Source: Rhytidiadelphus loreus (lineage: Eukaryota; Streptophyta; Bryopsida; Hypnales; Hylocomiaceae). Taken from it: DNA of 64,000 bases. The notes under the pieces are model-generated. The model did no database searches, was not told the origin of the DNA, and was given only the letters and a program-made list of their open reading frames with translations. The stretch lies in assembly GCA_947034895.1 (NCBI GenBank), contig OX344763.1, positions 64,375,093 through 64,439,092 on the forward strand. The letters are read 5' to 3'. Shown here piece by piece: positions 1 to 14,190 of the stretch. Position 1 is the stretch's first letter. Every line of letters starts with the position of its first letter. A program made the position numbers and the translations under genes.

Positions 1-302
1 AAAAATATAACATCCTGAAATTCACGTCCCAAACAAATGGGAAACTTGTTGTAGAAGTTGCAATTATTTGTGCACAGAAGAATCCAAAGAAATATGCTAT
101 TGGTGGTCACTTGCAATGACCTTATTTTAGAAACAAAAATTCGAAGCAAGAAGCAGGTATGTCCTTTTTTGTCTTAGAAAATATAAAGTCATGAAATTCA
201 GGTCGGAAACAAATGGGAAACCTGTTGTAGAAGTTGCAATTATTGGTGCACACAAGAATCCAAAAAAATATGCTATTGGTGGTCACTTGCAATGACCTTA
301 TT

Positions 303-3300
303 TTAGAACCAAAATTCGAAGCAAGAAGCAGGTATGTCCTTTTTTGTCTTAGAAAATATAAAGTCATGAAATTCAGGTCGGAAACAAATAGGAAACCTGT
401 TGTACAAGTTGCAATTATTGGTGCACACAAGAATCCAAAAAAATATGCTATTGGTGGTCACTTGCAATGACCTTATTTTAGAAACAAAAATTCGAAGCAA
501 GAAGCAGGCATGTCCTTTTTTGTCTTAGAAAATATAAAGTCATGAAATTTACGTCGGAAACAAATGGGAAACCTGTTGTAGAAGTTGCAATTATTCGTGC
601 ACACAAGAATCCAAAGAAATATGCTATTGGTGGTCACTTGCAATGACCTTATTTTAGAACCAAAAATTCGAAGCAAGAAGCAGGCATGTCCTTTTTTGTC
701 CAAAAAAATATAACGTCCTGAAATTCACGTCCCAAACAAATGGGAAACCTGTTGTAGAAGTTGCAATTATTCGTGCACACAAGAATCCAAAAAAATATGC
801 TATTGGTGGTCACTTGCAATGACCTTATTTGAGAAACAAGAATTTGAAGCAAGAAGCAGGTATGTCCTTTTTTGTCCAAAGAAATATAACGTCATGAAAT
901 TCACGTCCCAAACAAATGGGAAACCTGTTGTAGAAGTTGCAATTACTCGTGCACACAAGAATTCAAAAGAATATGCTATTGGTGGTCACTTGCAATGACC
1001 TTATTTTAGAAACAAAAATTCGAAGCAAGAAGCAGGCATGTCGTTTTCTGTCCAAAAAAATATAACATCCTGAAATTCACGTCCCAAACAAATGGGAAAC
1101 TTGTTGTAGAAGTTGCAATTATTTGTGCACAGAAGAATCCAAAGAAATATGCTATTGGTGGTCACTTGCAATGACCTTATTTTAGAAACAAAAATTCGAA
1201 GCAAGAAGCAGGTATGTCCTTTTTTGTCTTAGAAAATATAAAGTCATGAAATTCAGGTCGGAAACAAATGGGAAACCTGTTGTACAAGTTGCAATTATTT
1301 GTGCACACAAGAATCCAAAAAAATATGCTATTGGTGGTCACTTGCAATGACCTTATTTTAGAACCAAAATTCGAAGCAAGAAGCAGGCATGTCCTTTTTT
1401 GTCTTAAAAAATATAAAGTCATGAAATTCACGTCGGAAACAAATGGGAAACCTGTTGTACAAGTTGCAATTATTCGTGCACACAAGAATCCAAAAAAATA
1501 TGCTATTGGTGGTCACTTGCAATGACCTTATTTTAGAACCAAAAATTCGAAGCAAGAAGCAGGCATGTCCTTTTTTGTCGTAGAAAATATAAAGTCATGA
1601 ACTTCACGTCCCAAACAAATGGGAAACCTGTTGTAGAAGTTGCAATTATTGGTGCACACAAGAATCCAAAAAAATATGCTATTGGTGGTCACTTGCAATG
1701 ACCTTATTTTAGAAACAAAAATTCGAAGCAAGAAGCAGGCATGTCCTTTTTTGTCTTAGAAAATACAAAGTCATCAAATTTACGTCCCAAACAAATGGGA
1801 AACCTGTTGTACAAGTTGCAATTATTGGTGCACACAAGAATTCAAAAAAAAATGCTATTGGTGGTCACTTGCAATGACCTTATTTTAGAAAGAAAAATTC
1901 GAAGCAAGAAGCAGGCATGTCCTTTTTTGTCCAAAAAAATATAACGTCCTGAAATTCACGTCCCAAACAAATGGGAAACCTGTTGTAGAAGTTGCAATTA
2001 TTCGTGCACACAAGAATTCAAAGAAAAATGCTATTTGTGGTCACTTGCAATGACCTTATTTTAGAAACAAAAATTCGAAGCAAGAAGCAGGCATGTCCTT
2101 TTTTGTCTTAAAAAATATAAAGTCATGAAATTCACGTCGGAAACAAATGGGAAACCTGTTGTACAAGTTGCAATTATTTGTGCACACAAGAATCCAAAAA
2201 AATATGCTATTGGTGGTCACTTGCAATGACCTTATTTTAGAAAGAAAAATTCGAAGCAAGAAGCAGGCATGTCCTTTTTTGTCTTAGAAAATATAAAGTC
2301 ATGAACTTCACGTCCCAAACAAATGGGAAACCTGTTGTAGAAGTTGCAATTATTGGTGCACACAAGAATCCAAAAAAATATGCTATTGGTGGTCACTTGC
2401 AATGACCTTATTTTAGAAACGAAAATTCGAAGCAAGAAGCAGGCATGTCCTTTTTTGTCTTAGAAAATACAAAGTCATCAAATTTACGTCCCAAACAAAT
2501 GGGAAACCTGTTGTACAAGTTGCAATTATTTGTGCACACAAGAATTCAAAAAAAAATGCTATTGTTGGTCACTTGCAATGACCTTATTTTAGAACCAAAA
2601 ATTCGAAGCAAGAAGCAGGCATGTCCTTTTTTGTCCAAAAAAATATAACGTCCTGAAATTCACGTCCCAAACAAATGGGAAACTTGTTGTAGAAGTTGCA
2701 ATTATTCGTGCACACAAGAATTCAAAGAAAAATGCTATTTGTGGTCACTTGCAATGACCTTATTTTAGAAACAAAAATTCGAAGCAAGAAGCAGGCATGT
2801 CCTTTTTTGTCTTAGAAAATATAAAGTCATCAAATTCACGTCCCAAACAAATGGGAAACCTGTTGTAGAAGTTGCAATTATTGGTGCACACAAGAATCCA
2901 AAAAAATATGCTATTGGTGGTCACTTGCAATGACCTTATTTTAGAACCAAAAATTCGAAGCAAGAAGCAGGCATGTCCTTTTTTGTCCAAAAAAATATAA
3001 CGTCCTGAAATTCACGTCCCAAACAAATGGGAAACCTGTTGTAGAAGTTGCAATTATTCGTGCACACAAGAATCCAAAAAAATATGCTATTGGTGGTCAC
3101 TTGCAATGACCTTATTTGAGAAACAAGAATTTGAAGCAACAAGTAGGTATGTCCTTTTTTGTCCAAAGAAATATAACGTCCTGAAATTCACGTCCCAAAC
3201 AAATGGGAAACCTGTTGTAGAAGTTGCAATTATTCGTGCACACAAGAATCCAAAAAAATATGCTATTGGTGGTCACTTGCAATGACCTTATTTTAGAACC

Positions 3301-6300
3301 AAAATTCGAAGCAAGAAGCAGGCATGTCCTTTTTTGTCTTAAAAAATATAAAGTCATGAAATTCACGTCGGAAACAAATGGGAAACCTGTTGTACAAGTT
3401 GCAATTATTTGTGCACACAAGAATCCAAAAAAATATGCTATTGGTGGTCACTTGCAATGACCTTATTTTAGAAACAAAAATTCGAAGCAAGAAGCAGGCA
3501 TGTCCTTTTTTGTCGTAGAAAATATAAAGTCATGAACTTCACGTCCCAAACAAATGGGAAACCTGTTGTAGAAGTTGCAATTATTGGTGCACACAAGAAT
3601 CCAAAAAAATATGCTATTGGTGGTCACTTGCAATGACCTTATTTTAGAAACAAAAATTCGAAGCAAGAAGCAGGCATGTCCTTTTTTGTCTTAGAAAATA
3701 TAAAGTCATGAATTTTACGTCGGAAACAAATGGGAAACCTGTTGTGGAAGTTGCAATTATTCGTGCACACAAGAATCCAAAGAAATATGCTATTGGTGGT
3801 CACTTGCAATGACCTTATTTTAGAAACAAAAATTCGAAGCAAGAAGCAGGCATGTCCTTTTTTGTCTTAGAAAATATAATGTCATGAAATTCACGTCGGA
3901 AACAAATGGGAAACCTGTTGTAGAAGTTGCAATTATTCGTGCACACAGGAATCCAAAGAAATATGCTATTGGTGGTCACTTGCAATGACCTTATTTTAGA
4001 AACAAAAATTCGAAGCAAGAAGCAGGCATGTCCTTTTTTGTCTTAGAAAATATAAAGTCATGAAATTCACGTCGGAAACAAATGGGAAACCTGTTGTACA
4101 AGTTGCAATTATTGGTGCACACAAGAATCCAAAAAAATATGCTATTGGTGGTCACTTGCAATGACCTTATTTTAGAAACAAAAATTCGAAGCAAGAAGCA
4201 GGCATGTCCTTTTTTGTCTTAGAAAATATAAAGTCATGATATTCTCGTCGGAAACAAATGGAAAACCTGTTGTGGAAGTTGCAATTATTCGTGCACACAA
4301 GAATCCAAAAAAATATGCTATTGGTGGTCACTTGCAATGACCTTATTTGAGAAACAAGAATTTGAAGCAACAAGTAGGTATGTCCTTTTTTGTCCAAAGA
4401 AATATAACGTCCTGAAATTCACGTCCCAAACAAATGGGAAACCTGTTGTAGAAGTTGCAATTATTGGTGCACACAAGAATTCAAAAGAATATGCTATTGG
4501 TGGTCACTTGCAATGACCTTATTTTAGAAACAAAAATTCGAAGCAAGAAGCAGGCATGTCGTTTTCTGTCCAAAAAAATATAACATCCTGAAATTCACGT
4601 CCCAAACAAATGGGAAACTTGTTGTAGAAGTTGCAATTATTTGTGCACAGAAGAATCCAAAGAAATATGCTATTGGTGGTCACTTGCAATGACCTTATTT
4701 TAGAAACAAAAATTCGAAGCAAGAAGCAGGTATGTCCTTTTTTGTCTTCGAAAATATAAAGTCATGAAATTCAGGTCGGAAACAAATGGGAAACCTGTTG
4801 TACAAGTTGCAATTATTTGTGCACACAAGAATCCAAAAAAATATGCTATTGGTGGTCACTTGCAATGACCTTATTTTAGAACCAAAATTCGAAGCAAGAA
4901 GCAGGCATGTCCTTTTTTGTCTTAAAAAATATAAAGTCATGAAATTCACGTCGGAAACAAATGGGAAACCTGTTGTACAAGTTGCAATTATTTGTGCACA
5001 CAAGAATCCAAAAAAATATGCTATTGGTGGTCACTTGCAATGACCTTATTTTAGAAACAAAAATTCGAAGCAAGAAGCAGGCATGTCCTTTTTTGTCGTA
5101 GAAAATATAAAGTCATGAACTTCACGTCCCAAACAAATGGGAAACCTGTTGTAGAACTTGCAATTATTGGTGCACACAAGAATCCAAAAAAATATGCTAT
5201 TGGTGGTCACTTGCAATGACCTTATTTTAGAAACGAAAATTCGAAGCAAGAAGCAGGCATGTCCTTTTTTGTCTTAGAAAATACAAAGTCATCAAATTTA
5301 CGTCCCAAACAAATGGGAAACCTGTTGTAGAAGTTGCAATTATTCGTGCACACAAGAATCCAAAAAAATATGCTATTGGTGGTCACTTGCAATGACCTTA
5401 TTTGAGAAACAAGAATTTGAAGCAAGAAGCAGGTATGTCCTTTTTTGTCTTAGAAAATATAAAGTCATGAATTTCAGGTCGGAAACAAATAGGAAACCTG
5501 TTGTACAAGTTGCAATTATTGGTGCACACAAGAATCCAAAAAAATATGCTATTGGTGGTCACTTGCAATGACCTTATTTTAGAAACAAAAATTCGAAGCA
5601 AGAAGCAGGCATGTCCTTTTTTGTCTTAGAAAATATAAAGTCATGAAATTTACGTCGGAAACAAATGGGAAACCTGTTGTAGAAGTTGCAATTATTCGTG
5701 CACACAAGAATCCAAAGAAATATGCTATTGGTGGTCACTTGCAATGACCTTATTTTAGAACCAAAAATTCGAAGCAAGAAGCAGGCATGTCCTTTTTTGT
5801 CCAAAAAAATATAACGTCCTGAAATTCACGTCCCAAACAAATGGGAAACCTGTTGTAGAAGTTGCAATTATTCGTGCACACAAGAATCCAAAAAAATATG
5901 CTATTGGTGGTCACTTGCAATGACCTTATTTGAGAAACAAGAATTTGAAGCAAGAAGCAGGTATGTCCTTTTTTGTCCAAAGAAATATAACGTCCTGAAA
6001 TTCACGTCCCAAACAAATGGGAAACCTGTTGTAGAAGTTGCAATTATTCGTGCACACAAGAATTCAAAAGAATATGCTATTGGTGGTCACTTGCAATGAC
6101 CTTATTTTAGAAACAAAAATTCGAAGCAAGAAGCAGGCATGTCGTTTTCTGTCCAAAAAAATATAACATCCTGAAATTCACGTCCCAAACAAATGGGAAA
6201 CTTGTTGTAGAAGTTGCAATTATTTGTGCACAGAAGAATCCAAAGAAATATGCTATTGGTGGTCACTTGCAATGACCTTATTTTAGAAACAAAAATTCGA

Positions 6301-7050
6301 AGCAAGAAGCAGGTATGTCCTTTTTTGTCTTAGAAAATATAAAGTCATGAAATTCAGGTCGGAAACAAATGGGAAACCTGTTGTACAAGTTGCAATTATT
6401 TGTGCACACAAGAATCCAAAAAAATATGCTATTGGTGGTCACTTGCAATGACCTTATTTTAGAACCAAAATTCGAAGCAAGAAGCAGGCATGTCCTTTTT
6501 TGTCTTAAAAAATATAAAGTCATGAAATTCACGTCGGAAACAAATGGGAAACCTGTTGTACAAGTTGCAATTATTCGTGCACACAAGAATCCAAAAAAAT
6601 ATGCTATTGGTGGTCACTTGCAATGACCTTATTTTAGAAACAAAAATTCGAAGCAAGAAGCAGGCATGTCCTTTTTTGTCGTAGAATATATAAAGTCATG
6701 AACTTCACGTCCCAAACAAATGGGAAACCTGTTGTAGAAGTTGCAATTATTGGTGCACACAAGAATCCAAAAAAATATGCTATTGGTGGTCACTTGCAAT
6801 GACCTTATTTTAGAAACAAAAATTCGAAGCAAGAAGCAGGCATGTCCTTTTTTGTCTTAGAAAATACAAAGTCATCAAATTTACGTCCCAAACAAATGGG
6901 AAACCTGTTGTACAAGTTGCAATTATTGGTGCACACAAGAATTCAAAAAAAAATGCTATTGGTGGTCACTTGCAATGACCTTATTTTAGAAAGAAAAATT
7001 CGAAGCAAGAAGCAGGCATGTCCTTTTTTGTCCAAAAAAATATAACGTCC
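303..7050. repeat. Satellite higher-order repeat, 29-monomer (5,101 bp) displacement
   Basis: Variant patterns at about 303-1,950 reappear in the same order at about 5,404-7,050, displaced by 5,101 bp (29 monomers). An example is the run with the rare GTCGTTTTCTGTC monomer followed by the class 1 GGTATGTCC monomer. A shorter displacement of 1,583 bp (9 monomers) links about 4,520-5,250 with 6,100-6,830. The shared private variants show block duplication after the monomers had diverged. Confidence 0.7.
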
Positions 7051-10000
7051 TGAAATTCACGTCCCAAACAAATGGGAAACCTGTTGTAGAAGTTGCAATT
7101 ATTCGTGCACACAAGAATTCAAAGAAAAATGCTATTTGTGGTCACTTGCAATGACCTTATTTTAGAAACAAAAATTCGAAGCAAGAAGCAGGCATGTCCT
7201 TTTTTGTCTTAGAAAATATAAAGTCATGAACTTCACGTCCCAAACAAATGGGAAACCTGTTGTAGAAGTTGCAATTATTGGTGCACACAAGAATCCAAAA
7301 AAATATGCTATTGGTGGTCACTTGCAATGACCTTATTTTAGAAACAAGAATTTGAAGCAAGAAGCAGGCATGTCCTTTTTTGTCTTAGAAAATATAAAGT
7401 CATGAAATTTACGTCGGAAACAAATGGGAAACCTGTTGTGGAAGTTGCAATTATTCGTGCACACAAAAATCCAAAGAAATATGCTATTGGTGGTCACTTG
7501 CAATGACCTTATTTTAGAAAGAAAAATTCGAAGCAAGAAGCAGGCATGTCCTTTTTTGTCCAAAAAAATATAACGTCCTGAAATTCACGTCCCAAACAAA
7601 TGGGAAACCTGTTGTAGAAGTTGCAATTATTCGTGCACACAAGAATCCAAAAAAATATGCTATTGGTGGTCACTTGCAATGACCTTATTTGAGAAACAAG
7701 AATTTGAAGCAACAAGTAGGTATGTCCTTTTTTGTCCAAAGAAATATAACGTCCTGAAATTCACGTCCCAAACAAATGGGAAACCTGTTGTAGAAGTTGC
7801 AATTATTCGTGCACACAAGAATTCAAAAGAATATGCTATTGGTGGTCACTTGCAATGACCTTATTTTAGAAACAAAAATTCGAAGCAAGAAGCAGGCATG
7901 TCCTTTTTTGTCTTAGAAAATATAAAGTCATGATATTCTCGTCGGAAACAAATGGAAAACCTGTTGTGGAAGTTGCAATTATTGGTGCACACAAGAATCC
8001 AAAGAAATATGCTATTGGTGGTCACTTGCAATGACCTTATTTTAGAAACAAAAATTCGAAGCAAGAAGCAGGCATGTCCTTTTTTGTCTTAGAAAATATA
8101 AAGTCATGAAATTCACGTCGGAAACAAATGGGAAACCTGTTGTAGAAGTTGCAATTATTTGTGCACACAAGAATCCAAAAAAATATGCTATTGGTGGTCA
8201 CTTGCAATGACCTTATTTTAGAACCAAAATTCGAAGCAAGAAGCAGGGATGTCCTTTTTTGTCTTAAAAAATATAAAGTCATGAAATTCACGTCGGAAAC
8301 AAATGGGAAACCTGTTGTACAAGTTGCAATTATTTGTGCACACAAGAATCCAAAAAAATATGCTATTGGTGGTCACTTGCAATGACCTTATTTTAGAAAG
8401 AAAAATTCGAAGCAAGAAGCAGGCATGTCCTTTTTTGTCTTAGAAAATATAAAGTCATGAACTTCACGTCCCAAACAAATGGGAAACCTGTTGTAGAAGT
8501 TGCAATTATTGGTGCACACAAGAATCCAAAAAAATATGCTATTGGTGGTCACTTGCAATGACCTTATTTTAGAAACGAAAATTCGAAGCAAGAAGCAGGC
8601 ATGTCCTTTTTTGTCTTAGAAAATACAAAGTCATCAAATTTACGTCCCAAACAAATGGGAAACCTGTTGTACAAGTTGCAATTATTTGTGCACACAAGAA
8701 TTCAAAAAAAAATGCTATTGGTGGTCACTTGCAATGACCTTATTTTAGAACCAAAAATTCGAAGCAAGAAGCAGGCATGTCCTTTTTTGTCCAAAAAAAT
8801 ATAACGTCCTGAAATTCACGTCCCAAACAAATGGGAAACCTGTTGTAGAAGTTGCAATTATTCGTGCACACAAGAATTCAAAGAAAAATGCTATTTGTGG
8901 TCACTTGCAATGACCTTATTTTAGAAACAAAAATTCGAAGCAAGAAGCAGGCATGTCCTTTTTTGTCTTAGAAAATATAAAGTCATGAACTTCACGTCCC
9001 AAACAAATGGGAAACCTGTTGTAGAAGTTGCAATTATTGGTGCACACAAGAATCCAAAAAAATATGCTATTGGTGGTCACTTGCAATGACCTTATTTTAG
9101 AAACAAAAATTCGAAGCAAGAAGCAGGCATGTCCTTTTTTGTCTTAGAAAATATAAAGTCATGAAATTTACGTCGGAAACAAATGGGAAACCTGTTGTAG
9201 AAGTTGCAATTATTCGTCCACACAAGAATCCAAAGAAATATGCTATTGGTGGTCACTTGCAATGACCTTATTTTAGAACCAAAAATTCGAAGCAAGAAGC
9301 AGGCATGTCCTTTTTTGTCCAAAGAAATATAACGTCCTGAAATTCACGTCCCAAACAAATGGGAAACCTGTTGTAGAAGTTGCAATTATTCGTGCACACA
9401 AGAATCCAAAAAAATATGCTATTGGTGGTCACTTGCAATGACCTTATTTTAGAAACAAAATTCGAAGCAAGAAGCAGGCATGTCCTTTTTTGTCTTAAAA
9501 AATATAAAGTCATGAAATTCACGTCGGAAACAAATGGGAAACCTGTTGTACAAGTTGCAATTATTTGTGCACACAAGAATCCAAAAAAATATGCTATTGG
9601 TGGTCACTTGCAATGACCTTATTTTAGAAACAAAAATTCGAAGCAAGAAGCAGGCATGTCCTTTTTTGTCGTAGAAAATATAAAGTCATGAACTTCACGT
9701 CCCAAACAAATGGGAAACCTGTTGTAGAAGTTGCAATTATTGGTGCACACAAGAATCCAAAAAAATATGCTATTGGTGGTCACTTGCAATGACCTTATTT
9801 TAGAAACAAAAATTCGAAGCAAGAAGCAGGCATGTCCTTTTTTGTCTTAGAAAATATAAAGTCATGAAATTTACGTCGGAAACAAATGGGAAACCTGTTG
9901 TGGAAGTTGCAATTATTGGTGCACACAAGAATCCAAAGAAATATGCTATTGGTGGTCACTTGCAATGACCTTATTTTAGAAACAAAAATTCGAAGCAAGA

Positions 10001-11699
10001 AGCACGCATGTCCTTTTTTGACTTAGAAAATATAAAGTCATGAAATTCACGTCGGAAACAAATGGGAAACCTGTTGTACAAGTTGCAATTATTGGTGCAC
10101 ACAAGAATCCAAAAAAATATGCTATTGGTGGTCACTTGCAATGACCTTATTTTAGAAACAAAAATTCGAAGCAAGAAGCAGGCATGTCCTTTTTTGTCTT
10201 AGTAAATATAAAGTCATGATATTCTCGTCGGAAACAAATGGAAAACCTGTTGTGGAAGTTGCAATTATTCGTGCACACAAGAATCCAAAAAAATATGCAA
10301 TTGGTGGTCACTTGCAATGACCTTATTTTAGAAACAAAAATTCGAAGCAAGAAGCAGGCATGTCCTTTTTTGTCTTAGAAAATATAAAGTCATGATATTC
10401 TCGTCGGAAACAAATGGAAAACCTGTTGTGGAAGTTGCAATTATTCGTGCACACAAGAATCCAAAGAAATATGCTATTGGTGGTCACTTGCAATGACCTT
10501 ATTTTAGAAACAAAAATTCGAAGCAAGAAGCAGGCATGTCCTTTTTTGTCTTAGAAAATATAAAGTCATGAAATTCACGTCGGAAACAAATGGGAAACCT
10601 GTTGTAGAAGTTGCAATTATTCGTGCACACAGGAATCCAAAGAAATATGCTATTGGTGGTCACTTGCAATGACCTTATTTTAGAAACAAAAATTCGAAGC
10701 AAGAAGCAGGCATGTCCTTTTTTGTCCAAAAAAATATAACGTCCTGAAATTCACGTCCCAAACAAATGGGAAACCTGTTGTAGAAGTTGCAATTATTGGT
10801 GCACACAAGAATCCAAAAAAATATGCTATTGGTGGTCACTTGCAATGACCTTATTTTAGAAACAAAAATTCGAAGCAAGAAGCAGGCATGTCCTTTTTTG
10901 TCTTAGAAAATATAAAGTCATGATATTCTCGTCGGAAACAAATGGAAAACCTGTTGTGGAAGTTGCAATTATTCGTGCACACAAGAATCCAAAAAAATAT
11001 GCTATTGGTGGTCACTTGCAATGACCTTATTTGAGAATCAAGAATTTGAAGCAACAAGTAGGTATGTCCTTTTTTGTCCAAAGAAATATAACGTCCTGAA
11101 ATTCACGTCCCAAACAAATGGGAAACCTGTTGTAGAAGTTGCAATTATTGGTGCACACAAGAATTCAAAAGAATATGCTATTGGTGGTCACTTGCAATGA
11201 CCTTATTTTAGAAACAAAAATTCGAAGCAAGAAGCAGGCATGTCCTTTTTTGTCTTCGAAAATATAAAGTCATGAAATTCAGGTCGGAAACAAATGGGAA
11301 ACCTGTTGTACAAGTTGCAATTATTTGTGCACACAAGAATCCAAAAAAATATGCTATTGGTGGTCACTTGCAATGACCTTATTTTAGAACCAAAAATTCG
11401 AAGCAAGAAGCAGGCATGTCCATTTTTGTCGTAGAAAATATAAAGTCATGAACTTCACGTCCCAAACAAATGGGAAACCTGTTGTAGAACTTGCAATTAT
11501 TGGTGCACACAAGAATCCAAAAAAATATGCTATTGGTGGTCACTTGCAATGACCTTATTTTAGAAACAAAAATTCGAAGCAAGAAGCAGGCATGTCCTTT
11601 TTTGTCTTAAAAAATATAAAGTCATGAAATTCACGTCGGAAACAAATGGGAAACCTGTTGTACAAGTTGCAATTATTTGTGCACACAAGAATCCAAAAA

Positions 11700-14190
11700 A
11701 ATATGCTATTGGTGGTCACTTGCAATGACCTTATTTTAGAAACAAAAATTCGAAGCAAGAAGCAGGCATGTCCTTTTTTGTCGTAGAAAATATAAAGTCA
11801 TGAACTTCACGTCCCAAACAAATGGGAAACCTGTTGTAGAAGTTGCAATTATTGGTGCACACAAGAATCCAAAAAAATATGCTATTGGTGGTCACTTGCA
11901 ATGACCTTATTTTAGAAACAAAAATTCGAAGCAAGAAGCAGGCATGTCCTTTTTTGTCTTAGAAAATACAAAGTCATCAAATTTACGTCCCAAACAAATG
12001 GGAAACCTGTTGTACAAGTTGCAATTATTTGTGCACACAAGAATTCAAAAAAAAATGCTATTGGTGGTCACTTGCAATGACCTTATTTTAGAACCAAAAA
12101 TTCGAAGCAAGAAGCAGGCATGTCCTTTTTTGTCCAAAAAAATATAACGTCCTGAAATTCACGTCCCAAACAAATGGGAAACCTGTTGTAGAAGTTGCAA
12201 TTATTGGTGCACACAAGAATCCAAAAAAATATGCTATTGGTGGTCACTTGCAATGACCTTATTTTAGAAACAAAAATTCGAAGCAAGAAGCAGGCATGTC
12301 CTTTTTTGTCTTAGAAAATATAAAGTCATGAAATTTACGTCGGAAACAAATGGGAAACCTGTTGTAGAAGTTGCAATTATTCGTGCACACAAGAATCCAA
12401 AGAAATATGCTATTGGTGGTCACTTGCAATGACCTTATTTTAGAACCAAAAATTCGAAGCAAGAAGCAGGCATGTCCTTTTTTGTCCAAAAAAATATAAC
12501 GTCCTGAAATTCACGTCCCAAACAAATGAGAAACCTGTTGTAGAAGTTGCAATTATTCGTGCACACAAGAATCCAAAAAAATATGCTATTGGTGGTCACT
12601 TGCAATGACCTTATTTGAGAAACAAGAATTTGAAGCAACAAGTAGGTATGTCCTTTTTTGTCCAAAGAAATATAACGTCCTGAAATTCACGTCCCAAACA
12701 AATGGGAAACCTGTTGTAGAAGTTGCAATTATTGGTGCACACAAGAATTCAAAAGAATATGCTATTGGTGGTCACTTGCAATGACCTTATTTTAGAAACA
12801 AAAATTCGAAGCAAGAAGCAGGCATGTCGTTTTCTGTCCAAAAAAATATAACATCCTGAAATTCACGTCCCAAACAAATGGGAAACTTGTTGTAGAAGTT
12901 GCAATTATTTGTGCACAGAAGAATCCAAAGAAATATGCTATTGGTGGTCACTTGCAATGACCTTATTTTAGAAACAAAAATTCGAAGCAAGAAGCAGGCA
13001 TGTCCTTTTTTGTCTTCGAAAATATAAAGTCATGAAATTCAGGTCGGAAACAAATGGGAAACCTGTTGTACAAGTTGCAATTATTTGTGCACACAAGAAT
13101 CCAAAAAAATATGCTATTGGTGGTCACTTGCAATGACCTTATTTTAGAACCAAAATTCGAAGCAAGAAGCAGGCATGTCCTTTTTTGTCTTAAAAAATAT
13201 AAAGTCATGAAATTCACGTCGGAAACAAATGGGAAACCTGTTGTACAAGTTGCAATTATTTGTGCACACAAGAATCCAAAAAAATATGCTATTGGTGGTC
13301 ACTTGCAATGACCTTATTTTAGAAACAAAAATTCGAAGCAAGAAGCAGGCATGTCCTTTTTTGTCGTAGAAAATATAAAGTCATGAACTTCACGTCCCAA
13401 ACAAATGGGAAACCTGTTGTAGAAGTTGCAATTATTGGTGCACACAAGAATCCAAAAAAATATGCTATTGGTGGTCACTTGCAATGACCTTATTTTAGAA
13501 ACGAAAATTCGAAGCAAGAAGCAGGCATGTCCTTTTTTGTCTTAGAAAATACAAAGTCATCAAATTTACGTCCCAAACAAATGGGAAACCTGTTGTACAA
13601 GTTGCAATTATTTGTGCACACAAGAATTCAAAAAAAAATGCTATTGGTGGTCACTTGCAATGACCTTATTTTAGAACCAAAAATTCGAAGCAAGAAGCAG
13701 GCATGTCCTTTTTTGTCCAAAAAAATATAACGTCCTGAAATTCACGTCCCAAACAAATGGGAAACCTGTTGTAGAAGTTGCAATTATTGGTGCACACAAG
13801 AATCCAAAAAAATATGCTATTGGTGGTCACTTGCAATGACCTTATTTTAGAAACAAAAATTCGAAGCAAGAAGCAGGCATGTCCTTTTTTGTCTTAGAAA
13901 ATATAAAGTCATGAAATTTACGTCGGAAACAAATGGGAAACCTGTTGTAGAAGTTGCAATTATTCGTGCACACAAGAATCCAAAGAAATATGCTATTGGT
14001 GGTCACTTGCAATGACCTTATTTTAGAACCAAAAATTCGAAGCAAGAAGCAGGCATGTCCTTTTTTGTCCAAAAAAATATAACGTCCTGAAATTCACGTC
14101 CCAAACAAATGAGAAACCTGTTGTAGAAGTTGCAATTATTCGTGCACACAAGAATCCAAAAAAATATGCTATTGGTGGTCACTTGCAATG
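11700..14190. repeat. Satellite higher-order repeat, 9-mer of 1,583 bp
   Basis: Monomers starting near 11,731, 11,944, 12,083, 12,259 and 12,435 repeat with the same diagnostic changes at 13,314, 13,527, 13,666, 13,842 and 14,018, all displaced by 1,583 bp. The changes include CAAAGTCATCAAATTTACG, ACAAATGAGAAACC and GAATTTGAAGCAACAAGTAGG. This is a two-copy 9-monomer higher-order unit. Confidence 0.75.
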
